Source: Candidatus Paracaedibacter symbiosus (GTDB lineage Bacteria; Pseudomonadota; Alphaproteobacteria; Paracaedibacterales; Paracaedibacteraceae). Taken from it: a DNA stretch of 64,000 nucleotides. The notes beneath the pieces are model-generated. The model saw nothing but the letters and a program-made list of their open reading frames with translations. It searched no databases and had not been told where the DNA came from. The stretch covers positions 1,017,817 through 1,081,816 of the forward strand of contig NZ_JQAK01000001.1 in the NCBI RefSeq assembly GCF_000757605.1, in the 5' to 3' direction. Positions 34,247 to 43,734 of this stretch are shown one piece after another. The stretch's first letter is position 1, and every line of letters starts with the position of its first letter. The translations under genes were made by a program, and so were the position numbers.

Positions 34247-36529
34247 ATGGCAAAGAAAATGCTTATTGATGCCACCCACTCTGAGGAGCAGCGTGTGGCA
34301 ATTATGGATGGAAATCGACTCGACGATTTTGAGGCCGAGACATCTACCAAAAAACAATTTAAAGGCAACATTTATTTAGCAAAAGTTATTCGAATTGAGC
34401 CTTCTCTTCAGGCAGCTTTTGTTGAATTTGGAAACAATCGTCACGGTTTTTTGCCTTTTTCTGAAATTCACCTTGATTATTACCGTATTCCGGTAAGTGA
34501 TCGCCCACACCCAGAAGTGCGCGCCCAAGGGCCTGAGCCATCGCGCCAGGATGGGGATGCCCCAAAAAAAACCGAAGCATTAGAAACCGTCTTCCCTGAA
34601 ATTAAGGAAGTGGCCCCTGATGCTGAATTAGTCGTGGATGATAGTCTTGATCTTCAGGACGATGAAGAGGCTTTTATTCGCCGTCCAAAGGTTTACCATT
34701 ATAAAATCCAAGAGGTGATCAAACGTCGCCAAATCATGCTGATTCAGGTTGTTAAAGAAGAGCGCGGTAACAAAGGTGCGGCACTGACAACTTATCTAAG
34801 TTTACCTGGCAGATATTGTGTCTTAATGCCTAATGCTGGCCACCGCAGTGGCGGGATTTCGCGTAAAATCACTGACCTTACAGATCGCAAACGCTTGCGC
34901 GAAGTTTTAAATGACCTCCCGATTCCAGATGGGACAAGCTTGATTGTGCGCACCGCAGGGCAAGACCGTAACAAGCTTGAAATTCGCCGTGACTTTGAAT
35001 ATCTGCTTCGGCTGTGGAGCGAAATTCGTGAGACTACACTAAAATCCATTGCCCCAAAGTTGATCTATGCGGAAGGAGACGTTATCAAACGGACCATTCG
35101 TGATAATTATGGTAAAGAGATGGACGAAATTTTGGTTGAAGGTGAAGAAGGTTATAAAGAGGCTAAAGCCTTTATGAAGACTTTAATCCCAAGTCATGCC
35201 AAAAAGGTGAAATTATATAAGGATCATGTGCCTTTGTTCCGCCGTTACAATGTGGAGGCCCAAATTGATGCCATTATGAATCCGGTGGCAGCTTTGCCCT
35301 CGGGAGGGTCAATTGTAATTAACCCAACCGAAGCGCTCGTCGCGATTGATGTTAACTCTGGTAAATCTACCCGTGAACGTCACATAGATGAGACAGCGGT
35401 AAAGACAAACCTTGAAGCAGCAGACGAAATCGCCCGCCAAATGCGTCTACGCGATTTAAGTGGTCTTGTGGTTATTGATTTTATCGATATGAATGACACC
35501 AAGTATATTCAAGCCGTAGAAAAGCGCCTCAAGGACGCAACAAGGGGGGATCGTGCCCGCATTCAAATTGGCCGTATTAGCCAGTTTGGGCTGTTGGAAC
35601 TATCACGCCAACGTCTGCGCCCCAGCATTATCGAAGCCAACATGAAACCGTGCCCCCATTGTAAAGGCGCAGGTGTGGTGCGCTCCATTGAATCGATGGC
35701 ACTCCATGTGTTGCGTGCGATTGAATCGGAAGGAATAGCCGGACACAGTGCTGAAATTATCGTCACCGTTCCAGCTGGTGTAGATTTATATTTGCTGAAC
35801 CAAAAACGCAGCATGTTAATTGCCATGGAACAACGCTATCAATTCTCGGTCCAAATCCAACGGGACGAAAGCATGGTTGCCCCTGATTTCCGTATTGACA
35901 GATTGAAGCAACGCTTACACAAACCAGAAATCGTAGAATCCGTGATCCAGCTTCAATCTTCTATGGATAGACCATTAAGCTCTCAACAATCGCATCCAAG
36001 TGAGATCGATACACAACAAGCGCTTGAGCCGATGGAAATTGAGGATGAGAATGAGGACAACGATACGGTACAAACACCACCTCCTCACTCTAAAGATCGG
36101 AAACGCCAACGTCATGGTTTATTCAATAATCGGCGACGTGGGCAACACAAAAAGACGCCAAGGGATGAGACAAAGGAATCAATAGAGTCACCTACAATTG
36201 AGCACAGGGAAGTTTCCAGCTCAGAGGAAGGGATGACTAAACAGTCAAGCGAGAGTGTTGACACGTTAACTCAACAAGATCATCCCGAAAAGCGTGATCA
36301 TAATCGCCGCCGCCGTCACCGTCGCGGTCACAACCGTCGCACTACCAAGGCTGCAACGGGCGAAAACGAATCACGGGAAGGCCCACGGCCAACCGCTGAA
36401 TCAGTCAAATCTGATGTGGCTGCTGCCTTTACCCCTTCTGCTAGCCCTCGTACGGAGCCAGCCCACGGAGACACCGCGCCGGAAAAGAAAAAAAAGCGGG
36501 GTTGGTGGAAACGTTTGCTTGAATCATAA
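34247..36529 (+). CDS. rne: Ribonuclease E
   Basis: RNase E is the endoribonuclease that starts mRNA decay and matures rRNA and tRNAs, usually as the scaffold of the degradosome. The 760-residue protein has the S1 domain (KGNIYLAKVIRIEPSLQAAFVEFGNNRHGFLPFSEI) with an acidic insert, the catalytic DNase I-like part (ALVAIDVNSGKSTRERHIDETAVKTNLEAADEIARQMRLRDLSGLVVIDFIDM) and the zinc-link PCPHCKGAG. The C-terminal third is disordered and Arg/Lys-rich. It ends KKRGWWKRLLES, like other alphaproteobacterial RNase E proteins. A strong terminator follows. Confidence 0.95.
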   Translation: MAKKMLIDATHSEEQRVAIMDGNRLDDFEAETSTKKQFKGNIYLAKVIRIEPSLQAAFVEFGNNRHGFLPFSEIHLDYYRIPVSDRPHPEVRAQGPEPSRQDGDAPKKTEALETVFPEIKEVAPDAELVVDDSLDLQDDEEAFIRRPKVYHYKIQEVIKRRQIMLIQVVKEERGNKGAALTTYLSLPGRYCVLMPNAGHRSGGISRKITDLTDRKRLREVLNDLPIPDGTSLIVRTAGQDRNKLEIRRDFEYLLRLWSEIRETTLKSIAPKLIYAEGDVIKRTIRDNYGKEMDEILVEGEEGYKEAKAFMKTLIPSHAKKVKLYKDHVPLFRRYNVEAQIDAIMNPVAALPSGGSIVINPTEALVAIDVNSGKSTRERHIDETAVKTNLEAADEIARQMRLRDLSGLVVIDFIDMNDTKYIQAVEKRLKDATRGDRARIQIGRISQFGLLELSRQRLRPSIIEANMKPCPHCKGAGVVRSIESMALHVLRAIESEGIAGHSAEIIVTVPAGVDLYLLNQKRSMLIAMEQRYQFSVQIQRDESMVAPDFRIDRLKQRLHKPEIVESVIQLQSSMDRPLSSQQSHPSEIDTQQALEPMEIEDENEDNDTVQTPPPHSKDRKRQRHGLFNNRRRGQHKKTPRDETKESIESPTIEHREVSSSEEGMTKQSSESVDTLTQQDHPEKRDHNRRRRHRRGHNRRTTKAATGENESREGPRPTAESVKSDVAAAFTPSASPRTEPAHGDTAPEKKKKRGWWKRLLES

Positions 36530-36563
36530 AAAAAAGAGCCACTTTATGTGGTTCTTTTTTTGC
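36528..36563 (+). terminator. rne: Rho-independent terminator after rne
   Basis: The stem AAAAAAGAGCCAC / GTGGTTCTTTTTT with loop TTTAT begins at the rne stop codon and ends in a run of seven T. Confidence 0.93.
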
Positions 36564-36701
36564 TAAATATCTTAAGAAAGTTTAAAAAGTGTATTCTTTT
36601 GAATACAATTTGAAAAAAATTTTCCTATTTAGTCAATTAATTAAATTATCTAGTCCCTTTATTCTATACATTATAAATGTCTACTATTAGGAGAATTTAA
36701 A

Positions 36702-37439
36702 ATGAAAAAAATTATCTTATCGACTCTCGTTGCTGCTTCATTTGCGGCAAGCACAGAGTCAAATGCCCGTAATTTCACAGGCTTTTATGTCGGTGGCAAC
36801 CTTGGCGCCACAATGTCAAAAGTTGATTATAGTTATGATAATAATACAGCAGCTGCTTATTCCGTAGAAAGTTCGGGTAATGCCTATCGCAATAATGGAT
36901 TAGTCAGTCTTGTTGGTGGATACAGCTATCTATTTTCCAACTGCTTATATCTTGGCGGAGAGCTGTTCATTGATGGTAATTTTGGTGGTAACAATCAACT
37001 CTTTAGCAATCAAAATATAAGTGCGCGTATTAAGAAGAATGGGCTTTCTTATGGTGTTCTAGCTAAATTCGGTAGCACCATTTCAGAAAATACACTACTT
37101 TATGTTGGTATTGGTGGAAAATCCGACAAATGGGATTATAAAACAACATCACAACTTATTCCCGCTAATCTAGCTATCGGTTATGCCGGCAGGCCAGCAG
37201 TAGATTTTTCTCAATCTAAGCGCTCTTTCCGTTTGCTTGCTGAAGCTGGTTTAGAAGGCTATATTGGGTCCACCAAGCATCTTACATGGCGCGCCGCTTA
37301 CCAATACGTGCCAGGTCAATCTGTGGGCAGCACTGCTTTCCCGGTAGGTCATGTCCTTAACAATGCCACTGGGAATTCCTTTGCTAAATACAAATCCCAT
37401 GATCACACCTTGCGTTTAGGGATTGCATACCACTTCTAG
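36702..37439 (+). CDS. Outer-membrane beta-barrel protein
   Basis: The 245 residues begin with a signal peptide (MKKIILSTLVAASFAASTESNA, cut before RNF). Alternating aromatic/Gly strands typical of eight-stranded OmpA/Omp25-like barrels follow (GFYVGGNLGATMSKVDY, NGLVSLVGGYSYLF, CLYLGGELFIDGNFG), with a final strand HDHTLRLGIAYHF ending in Phe for BAM recognition. AGGAGA lies eight bases before the ATG. It is a single-gene unit with its own terminator. Function beyond a small porin or adhesin-like barrel cannot be named. Confidence 0.85.
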   Translation: MKKIILSTLVAASFAASTESNARNFTGFYVGGNLGATMSKVDYSYDNNTAAAYSVESSGNAYRNNGLVSLVGGYSYLFSNCLYLGGELFIDGNFGGNNQLFSNQNISARIKKNGLSYGVLAKFGSTISENTLLYVGIGGKSDKWDYKTTSQLIPANLAIGYAGRPAVDFSQSKRSFRLLAEAGLEGYIGSTKHLTWRAAYQYVPGQSVGSTAFPVGHVLNNATGNSFAKYKSHDHTLRLGIAYHF

Positions 37440-37447
37440 AAATAAAG

Positions 37448-37473
37448 AAAGACTACTTTTAAAAGTAGTCTTT
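37448..37473 (+). terminator. Terminator after the beta-barrel gene
   Basis: The perfect palindrome AAAGACTACTTTT / AAAAGTAGTCTTT is followed by TTC TTAG on +, nine bases after the stop codon. Confidence 0.9.
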
Positions 37474-37490
37474 TTCTTAGATCTTAACTC

Positions 37491-37516
37491 AAAGGGCTTC
37501 AGCAATGAGGCCCTTT
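37491..37516. terminator. Second hairpin between convergent genes
   Basis: AAAGGGC pairs with GCCCTTT around a 12-base loop, followed by TGTT on +. Lying two bases from the stop of the minus-strand gene, it can serve as terminator for either direction. Confidence 0.65.
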
Positions 37517-37518
37517 TG

Positions 37519-38379
37519 TTATAGAGGTGTAATAGGTATACCGTCTTGAAATAGCCAATCCTGGCCATGATATGAGTAGACCCCATTAAGTGGCGGCTGT
37601 GGCACTTGAACCGGGGGTTGTGGCTGAGGCGCTGGAACTGGGGGTTGTGGCTGAAGCGCTGGAACCGGAGGTTGTGGCTGAGGTGCTGGAACCGGAGGTT
37701 GTTGTACAGGTGGTGGAGCCTGCACCGGAGGTTGTGGCTGAGGAGCTGGAACCGGAGGTTGTGGCTGAGGTGCTGGAACCGGAGGTTGTGGCTGAGGTGC
37801 TGGAACCGGAGGTTGTGGCTGTTGTACTTCCTCTGCAGTCAAATATACCTTTAAAACAAACTCATCCGGACCAGCGCCATTCCGTACCCATATATCACCC
37901 TGTCTTTCGTCTGTTCGAGTCAACGCTGCAGGAAATTTAAGCTCATAAGCACAAGCTTCTTTACCAACCTCCCCTCTTGGTAACCCAGCCAATGGACGAT
38001 TCGCCCTCCTATTATTCCCCGTCACTCTTACTGACATGTCATTTAGCGAACGAAGTTGAAATGCACCTGCAGAAACAGCTCCTACCTCGACCCCGAAGCC
38101 GTCAGTCGGAATAATATCTCCATTTCCCCCAAAATAGGCATCCTGTATTGCCCTTTTTATATCTGTATACTTATTAGAGCCGTTACCTTTAAAAAAGGCA
38201 CTTGGGTTTTCATAAATATCCCAATGAACACCGCGCTCATCAACCCATTGGTCTGGGTTTATTAATGCTGTAGCAGCCTCTTGTGGAGTAGGCAGAGCAG
38301 GACATTGATATTGCGAGTAGGCGCTTGTTGTCCCTAGAAGGAGGGTAAAGGCCACTCCTAAATATAAATTTGTGTACAT
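37519..38379 (-). CDS. Exported protein with Pro-Gln repeat domain
   Basis: From the ATG at 38379 (GGAG nine bases upstream) the protein has 286 residues: a signal peptide (MYTNLYLGVAFTLLLGTTSA), a globular part of about 165 residues (TPQEAATALINPDQWVDERGVHWDIYENPSAFF..., one Cys pair possible) and a linker of about eight PQPQPPVPA units. A short tail GVYSYHGQDWLFQDGIPITPL follows. Two further ATGs upstream are in frame but lack ribosome sites. The Pro-rich stalk would span the periplasm or cell surface. The globular domain and tail are not recognised. Confidence 0.78.
   Translation of the reverse strand: MYTNLYLGVAFTLLLGTTSAYSQYQCPALPTPQEAATALINPDQWVDERGVHWDIYENPSAFFKGNGSNKYTDIKRAIQDAYFGGNGDIIPTDGFGVEVGAVSAGAFQLRSLNDMSVRVTGNNRRANRPLAGLPRGEVGKEACAYELKFPAALTRTDERQGDIWVRNGAGPDEFVLKVYLTAEEVQQPQPPVPAPQPQPPVPAPQPQPPVPAPQPQPPVQAPPPVQQPPVPAPQPQPPVPALQPQPPVPAPQPQPPVQVPQPPLNGVYSYHGQDWLFQDGIPITPL
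37602..37820 (-). repeat. 27-base tandem repeats encoding PQPQPPVPA
   Basis: About eight nearly identical 27-base units (GGAACCGGAGGTTGTGGCTG then AGGTGCT on +), with a few variant units (PPVQAPPPVQQ, LQPQPP). Such arrays change copy number by replication slippage in whole codons. Confidence 0.92.
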
Positions 38380-38537
38380 GGAAAGTTTCTCCATCAAAAG
38401 AATTCTACTATCCATAATATTAAATTATATTTATCAAAAAAGAGTTAATTATACAAAAATAGTGCAGAAAAATAAGGCAAAGGTTACCTTAATCGCCCCC
38501 TCCTGTGTTATATAATGAGTTTTACAGGGACGCGCTC

Positions 38538-38604
38538 AGCATCATTTTCAGCTAAAAATGTCTCAAAATCATCTTTGCATGAATTAGGTACACAGAGCCT
38601 AGGA
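38538..38604 (-). repeat. Dispersed repeat, copy D (3' end of the DUF2608 gene)
   Basis: On the minus strand the copy starts with CCTAGGCTCTGTGTACCTAA, whose TAG is the stop codon of the DUF2608 gene. It continues to AAAGATGATTTTGAGACATT and TTTAGCTGAAAATGATGC. It aligns over its full length with copy E after tilS, and its first part with 48595-48616. Confidence 0.75.
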
Positions 38605-39429
38605 CATTCGTTTTTGGGTAAAGGTTTTCTCTTGTATTTCAGCTTGGGCCGCATCAAAATTATTCTGATATTGAAAATGAAAACCGTAAAAGCTTAAGCC
38701 AAGCTCTAATGACGCTTGATACATTGAATCAAAATTATAGACGGCATCATCCACAAAAATAATCTTTTTAATTGTAGATAAGCCTTTACTTTGGCGATAT
38801 AAACTAAAGACTTTAAACCAATCATTAAAGACCACTCCTTTAGCGTTTAAATCATGACAAAAAACAATACCGGAGGCAAATAATGCGGGTGTTTCTATCG
38901 TTGCCTCCCCCCACCTAATAGGACATATTTGCTTGTTAATCGTTTGGTAGCATAGCTTTTCCGGAATAGCAGCAGCGACTTGATACTTCCGTCTAAATTT
39001 AAAACCCGGGAGAGAATCAAAGGCCAATCCATGACGCGCCAATTGTGGCAAGGTCACTGCTCTCATGCGCGGTAGACGCGCTGTCAGCCCAATAATAGAA
39101 ACCTGTTGTGTCCGTGCAATTTTTATAAAGTCCCCAATTTTTTCATCCGTCAGTTTTGTTTGAACCAAGCTTTGGGCCTGAATCCATCGATCATGAACAG
39201 CTAATTTCGCCTCAATTTCATTTTTTTGGCCATCCGCCATTGCTTGATCAACTAAATAGCTCAAATACTCAACTGTACCATAATCAGTAGTTGATGATAA
39301 AACTGTGTTATCAATATCCAACAAGACAAGGGTTGAAGCATCAAGACTCACAGCCTTTTCAATTTCAGAAAAAGTTTTAATTTGCTTAAAAGAGGGGCAA
39401 CCGCCTATTAAACTGTTTGTCACAGACAT
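38599..39429 (-). CDS. DUF2608 protein, HAD-like
   Basis: The 276 residues match the DUF2608 family, HAD-like proteins found mainly in intracellular bacteria such as Legionella, Chlamydia relatives and Holosporales. The HAD motif I variant LVLLDIDNTVL (near 34-44) is present, motif II-like IGLTARLPRMR follows, and KKIIFVDDAVYNFDSMYQA resembles motif IV with two acidic residues. No clear signal peptide is seen, unlike several family members. The expected activity is a phosphatase, unproven. The stop codon is donated by a dispersed repeat. Confidence 0.85.
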   Translation of the reverse strand: MSVTNSLIGGCPSFKQIKTFSEIEKAVSLDASTLVLLDIDNTVLSSTTDYGTVEYLSYLVDQAMADGQKNEIEAKLAVHDRWIQAQSLVQTKLTDEKIGDFIKIARTQQVSIIGLTARLPRMRAVTLPQLARHGLAFDSLPGFKFRRKYQVAAAIPEKLCYQTINKQICPIRWGEATIETPALFASGIVFCHDLNAKGVVFNDWFKVFSLYRQSKGLSTIKKIIFVDDAVYNFDSMYQASLELGLSFYGFHFQYQNNFDAAQAEIQEKTFTQKRMS

Positions 39430-39605
39430 CCATCAAATCCGATCAGTGAAAGAAATTAAAATTGATTTTTTATTCTTCTTGTGTGACCGGCATACTAGAG
39501 AATATTTCACCCAAAGTAAACTTGATTTATCTCCTGCATTTATATCTACTGTAAAATTTGCTATAATTATTTTAATGCATGCTATAGCCCAAAGGATTTA
39601 CCAGA

Positions 39606-40991
39606 GTGATAGGCACATTAAAGCAAATGTTATACTCACAGCGCTTGAAAAAGCCGATTTCTCCAAGTGTTTTGGGCATACTTGTCGGATTTTTATTGAT
39701 TTCCACTCCCTGTTGGGCGATTCCTGACTTTAAAGTCGGTTCGGTGATTATTGATGAGGAAATTAATAGCGCCCTTACCAACTGGATTGAACAGCTCTTC
39801 AAAGTTGCCGGTCTCAAACAATATCAGCCCCACATTTATTTGGTAGTTAATCCTGAATTAAATGCCGCTGCGTCCACGGGTGGGCAAATTTTGATTCATA
39901 CCGGTTTAATCCAATCCTGTGATACTGCAGCGGAGCTTTTAGGGGTTCTTGCGCACGAAGTTGGTCACATTGCTGGTGGCCATATTGCCCGCATGGATCA
40001 AGCCGCGCAAGGGGCTATGTTACCTGCCGCCGCTGCTCTTCTTTTAGGCGGTGCCGCTGCTCTTGCCACCGGCAATCCAGCTCCCCTCATTGCCGGTCTT
40101 AGCAGTGGTGAACATCTCTTTAATCGGGGCATGTTAAAATTCACCCGCACGCAAGAATCATCCGCTGATCAAGCAGCAATGGCTTATCTAGATCGTCTTG
40201 GGTGGGGATCCCAAGGGTTACTTGACTTCTTTCAAGTTATAGAAAAACGCACCCAAATGATTTCAAGAGGGATTGACCCCTATTCCGTCACCCACCCTCT
40301 CACAACTGATCGTATTAAAAGCGTTGAAGAACATATGCATGCCAGATCTAACGCCGGTATGATTCCACCCCCTATTGAAGCCGAATTCCAACGGATTCGT
40401 GCCAAAGTGATTGGTTTTTTTGAATCGCCTCAAAAAATTTTAAATAACTCTGCCGACATTTTGAAACATTTCTCAGAAGACGATCGTACTTACGCCAAAG
40501 CAATTGCACTCTATCGTATAGGTAAAATGCCAGAAGCCATTGCCCGACTTGAGTCGCTGATTGATACACGGCCGAATGATCCCTATCTCTATGAACTTAA
40601 AGGGCAAATCCAGTTTGATGCTGGCAAGCATCTAGAGGCAATTAAATCGCTGGAAATGGCTGTGCAAAAGCGGCCAAACGCTCGCTATATCAAGATTATT
40701 TTGGCTCATGCCTTGCTGGAAAGCAAGCAAGCCGATGCTCCTAATCAAGCAAAAAAGCTCCTTATTCCCGTGACACAGCAAGATCCAGACAACCCTTTTG
40801 CCTGGCGGCTTCTAGCCATTGCCCATGGCAAACTAAATGAAGAAGGACAAGCATCTCTCGCCCTTGCTGAAGAAGCCCTTGCGAAAGGCGATGATAAAAT
40901 GGCAAAAACTCACGCGAGTCGTGCCAAAGCAGCCTTAAAATCGGGCCCTGGTTTTACGCGCGCAAATGATATTTTATTTAGCCAAAAATAG
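39606..40991 (+). CDS. M48 family metalloprotease, BepA-like with TPR tail
   Basis: This periplasmic zinc protease probably takes part in outer-membrane protein quality control. Its 461 residues carry a signal peptide or anchor (SPSVLGILVGFLLISTPCWA), the zinc motif HEVGH in LLGVLAHEVGHIAGGHIARM, the third ligand region TRTQESSADQAAMAYL and a C-terminal TPR region (IALYRIGKMPEAIARLESLIDTRPNDPYLYELKGQIQFDAGKHLEAIKSLEMAV). The arrangement is that of BepA/YfgC. The start is a GTG at 39606 with AAGGA upstream; an ATG at 39627 is also possible. Confidence 0.9.
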   Translation: MIGTLKQMLYSQRLKKPISPSVLGILVGFLLISTPCWAIPDFKVGSVIIDEEINSALTNWIEQLFKVAGLKQYQPHIYLVVNPELNAAASTGGQILIHTGLIQSCDTAAELLGVLAHEVGHIAGGHIARMDQAAQGAMLPAAAALLLGGAAALATGNPAPLIAGLSSGEHLFNRGMLKFTRTQESSADQAAMAYLDRLGWGSQGLLDFFQVIEKRTQMISRGIDPYSVTHPLTTDRIKSVEEHMHARSNAGMIPPPIEAEFQRIRAKVIGFFESPQKILNNSADILKHFSEDDRTYAKAIALYRIGKMPEAIARLESLIDTRPNDPYLYELKGQIQFDAGKHLEAIKSLEMAVQKRPNARYIKIILAHALLESKQADAPNQAKKLLIPVTQQDPDNPFAWRLLAIAHGKLNEEGQASLALAEEALAKGDDKMAKTHASRAKAALKSGPGFTRANDILFSQK

Positions 40992-41128
40992 GCTCGTTCA
41001 TCTGAGATCAAGACAGCCTCAGATACAAAGCAGAAACCGGTATCGTTATAGGTTGTTAGGGATATCCATGACGATCTTGCCTCGGCTCTCAGACGCGCGT
41101 CTAAGCAGATTTTCCTTTCGTTGCTTTG

Positions 41129-43690
41129 CTAAAAAACTTTTTTCAAATTATCGGCAAAGTTGTCAATTTTGCTAAATTCTGTTGAAGTTAGCGCGCCACT
41201 AAAAGCTGTATCTGAAATGAGGAAATTGAACATTTCTTTATATTTTGACTCATCCATCAATTGCCGGTAGGTCTCTTTCAAGTCATTCAATTTATCTTTG
41301 TTGTTACTGAGAGCATAGCAAAGAGCAAGGTTAAAAATGCATTTACTACGATTTTCCTTATCGGTTTCAGGGAATAACTCAAATGCATTTTGGTATTTAG
41401 TGGCTGACTCAACCCAATTTTGCTTGGTAAAATAAAGTTCGCCCTTCTTTTCAATTTGAAGTGGTGTCTCCCCAAGGGAACTGATCGCTGCATCAATCTG
41501 CCCGTTTTGCTTCAAAGCTTCAGCCTTTAGCAAAGCCACATCATCAATAATATCTTTAGAAGGATCCTTAATCCCACCCAACGTCCTTAAACACTCTTGA
41601 GGATCTTTTGCCAGCAATTCTATAGCCGCAATCTTGTATAAAAACAGCTTCTTACGGTCAGGACTGACTGTTTTATCTTGGAGCTTTTTATCAAGATACT
41701 TTTTCAAAATATCCAAAGCATCTTGATACAAATCAAGTTTAACAAGTTCTCCTGTTGCTTTTAGGATAATGTGATCACCTTGTTCATTGTTAGGCGCAAG
41801 ATCCCCATACTCTTGAAAAATAGATAAAGATTCCATGAGAGAAGGGGCCGGTTTCTTGTCAAAAAAATCGAGAAGATTTTTTTGCATGAGCTCAGGAAGT
41901 TTATCACGATGGGCTTGTTCGGGAAAATATTTAATCAAGCTGCGTAAAACCGGTAATGCCTTGGCATACTGCTTTTGCTCTTCTAATTGCTTAACATAAT
42001 GCTTAGAAATGTAATATTCGAGGAAATCACCGCGCCAGCTAAAACGCAGTCGATTGAGAGTTGCCAGTATCTCTTCCGGTTTAACTGTTTTTTCCTGTTC
42101 CTCAACTTTTAATAATTCAAAAGCAGCCAAGGTGGCAACACGCTGCGACACTAGGTTTTGGGATAAAGCCTTTAATTGTTTAATTGCCCTGTTTTTTTGC
42201 TTATCATTTAGCATGATAATAGCCTGTGCTAACTTAAATAGTTGTTGGCCAAAAATATCATCTGGATAAAATTTCTTATCCGAAAACGTCTCAAGCACAG
42301 TATTATCTTTATGCAATACAGCTGTCTGTAAAATCAATCCTTGAACCCGTGCTTGTAAAGCGGTAGGTAACAATTGGAAATGAGCTTTATAGTTTATCAA
42401 ATTATGCAAACTATCAGTGTCGATAAATTCATTTTTGGAAGCTGCAGCTAGGCGATACCAAAACTTTGGTTCGGGATCATAAGACAAAACATCTAAAAGC
42501 TCTACGGCTTTAGAACTCCGATTAACAAGGAGCTGTGTAAGGCCATCAAGAGCTCTAAAGGTTGGCATTAAAACAATGTCAGGATAGCTTTCATGCAACA
42601 AATTCACCAAATTTAATGCTTCTGGCACCTTACCTAAACCTAAGTATTGCCAAATCAATTCAATGTTTTTCTGCAAAACTTGATTGCTGGCATGACTTGT
42701 CAACCGATTCAGCGCAATAATACGGTCTGGCGCTTTTTGTGAACTAAATTCGCCAAAAATAGACTGAGCAGTTATTCCTGATTCTATCGGAAATCGAGGA
42801 GATACGGACAATCCATTTTCCAAACTAATCGATACTTTCCGGCGATGATAATCGATCTCTAAATCCTCACTGATTTTATCAATTGCGACACCCATTTCTG
42901 AAGGCAGCAAAGTAAATTCTGGATAGCTATATTCATTTATTGCACGGAACGGCTTTTCTGATGTCAGTACCCAAAAGCTATGGTGAGTTGCTGGGTCCTC
43001 AAACTCCACTACATTCCCAGAAAATCGGACGCGAATGCAATAAGGATCTTGAGGTTTTTGAGGTAATTGAATTAGGTCATTACAATTGATTGTCTGATAC
43101 TTATGCTGGAAGTCAATGGAGACTCCTTTTGATGTTTGTGTCACCGTTGGCGTCTGTCGGGATTTAAAAACAATTTTGAGAATGGCTTCACCAGTCTCAG
43201 ATTTTAAAGAGTCGATCCCCACTAAACCAGGAATCATATTTACATCAAATGAGGGAATGTCAATATCCGTCACTCCCCCTAAAACGAGATACCAAATGCT
43301 GCCTTGGGCAAAAACAGCAACACTCCCAATTTCCTTGTCAGGAGTTATATCAACAGCTAAGCTTCTGTGTTTTTTACTAAGCTCAACCTTTGCTAGTTGG
43401 CGAGGCAGGGGCGCCAGATCAACTGATTTTGCTGACCCTTTTGGCTGTAAAACATTTAAATCTTTCAACTGCGCTTTGATTTTCTCTTCAATATTATCCT
43501 TTGCAGTTGCTGCGGTTACATTGAGTTCAGCGGCGCCCACCTTCGCTTTTTTAGTCGGTTTTTCACGCTTTTTGTCCGGCGTAGAAGACGTTGACTTGGA
43601 TTCAGCTTGTGGTTTTGCCCCTGCCTGTGATAGTGGATATAAAATGAGTCCAAAATAAATTAAGCATTGTAAAATCTTTGAAAAGATCAT
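41129..43690 (-). CDS. Large exported TPR-type repeat protein of unknown function
   Basis: The 853 residues start with a signal peptide (MIFSKILQCLIYFGLILYPLSQAGA), followed by a Lys/Ser-rich linker and a beta-rich region of about 250 residues (SVAVFAQGSIWYLVLGGVTDIDIPSFDV, ILKIVFKSRQTPTVTQTSKGVSIDF). The rest is a long helical array with TPR-like units (LLDVLSYDPEPKFWYRLAAA, LPVLRSLIKYFPEQAHRDKLPEL, YFTKQNWVESATKYQNAFELFPETD). Divergent from tilS with 44 bases between. Similar large TPR proteins occur in other alphaproteobacteria without assigned function; a periplasmic scaffold is likely. Confidence 0.75.
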   Translation of the reverse strand: MIFSKILQCLIYFGLILYPLSQAGAKPQAESKSTSSTPDKKREKPTKKAKVGAAELNVTAATAKDNIEEKIKAQLKDLNVLQPKGSAKSVDLAPLPRQLAKVELSKKHRSLAVDITPDKEIGSVAVFAQGSIWYLVLGGVTDIDIPSFDVNMIPGLVGIDSLKSETGEAILKIVFKSRQTPTVTQTSKGVSIDFQHKYQTINCNDLIQLPQKPQDPYCIRVRFSGNVVEFEDPATHHSFWVLTSEKPFRAINEYSYPEFTLLPSEMGVAIDKISEDLEIDYHRRKVSISLENGLSVSPRFPIESGITAQSIFGEFSSQKAPDRIIALNRLTSHASNQVLQKNIELIWQYLGLGKVPEALNLVNLLHESYPDIVLMPTFRALDGLTQLLVNRSSKAVELLDVLSYDPEPKFWYRLAAASKNEFIDTDSLHNLINYKAHFQLLPTALQARVQGLILQTAVLHKDNTVLETFSDKKFYPDDIFGQQLFKLAQAIIMLNDKQKNRAIKQLKALSQNLVSQRVATLAAFELLKVEEQEKTVKPEEILATLNRLRFSWRGDFLEYYISKHYVKQLEEQKQYAKALPVLRSLIKYFPEQAHRDKLPELMQKNLLDFFDKKPAPSLMESLSIFQEYGDLAPNNEQGDHIILKATGELVKLDLYQDALDILKKYLDKKLQDKTVSPDRKKLFLYKIAAIELLAKDPQECLRTLGGIKDPSKDIIDDVALLKAEALKQNGQIDAAISSLGETPLQIEKKGELYFTKQNWVESATKYQNAFELFPETDKENRSKCIFNLALCYALSNNKDKLNDLKETYRQLMDESKYKEMFNFLISDTAFSGALTSTEFSKIDNFADNLKKVF

Positions 43691-43734
43691 AAGTCATTTA
43701 CCAAACTGTTGAGTTATAAAAATTATCTGCCAAG

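Noticed and set aside
33876-34379. A 167-codon open frame upstream of and overlapping the start of rne
   Set aside because: It runs out of phase through the conserved rne start, has no protein-like composition and contains both arms of the inverted repeat; better seen as chance reading of the rne leader.
37602-37820. Regular spaced repeats that might suggest a CRISPR array
   Set aside because: The units are contiguous 27-base coding repeats without unique spacers, and no cas gene is present.
37590-37940. Long frames on the + strand rich in Glu-Val-Val-Ala
   Set aside because: They are antisense readings of the Pro-Gln tandem repeats; repeat arrays create such shadow frames.
38515-38697. A 60-codon + strand frame over the DUF2608 gene 3' end
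   Set aside because: It consists of the reverse reading of dispersed repeat D and of the DUF2608 C-terminus.
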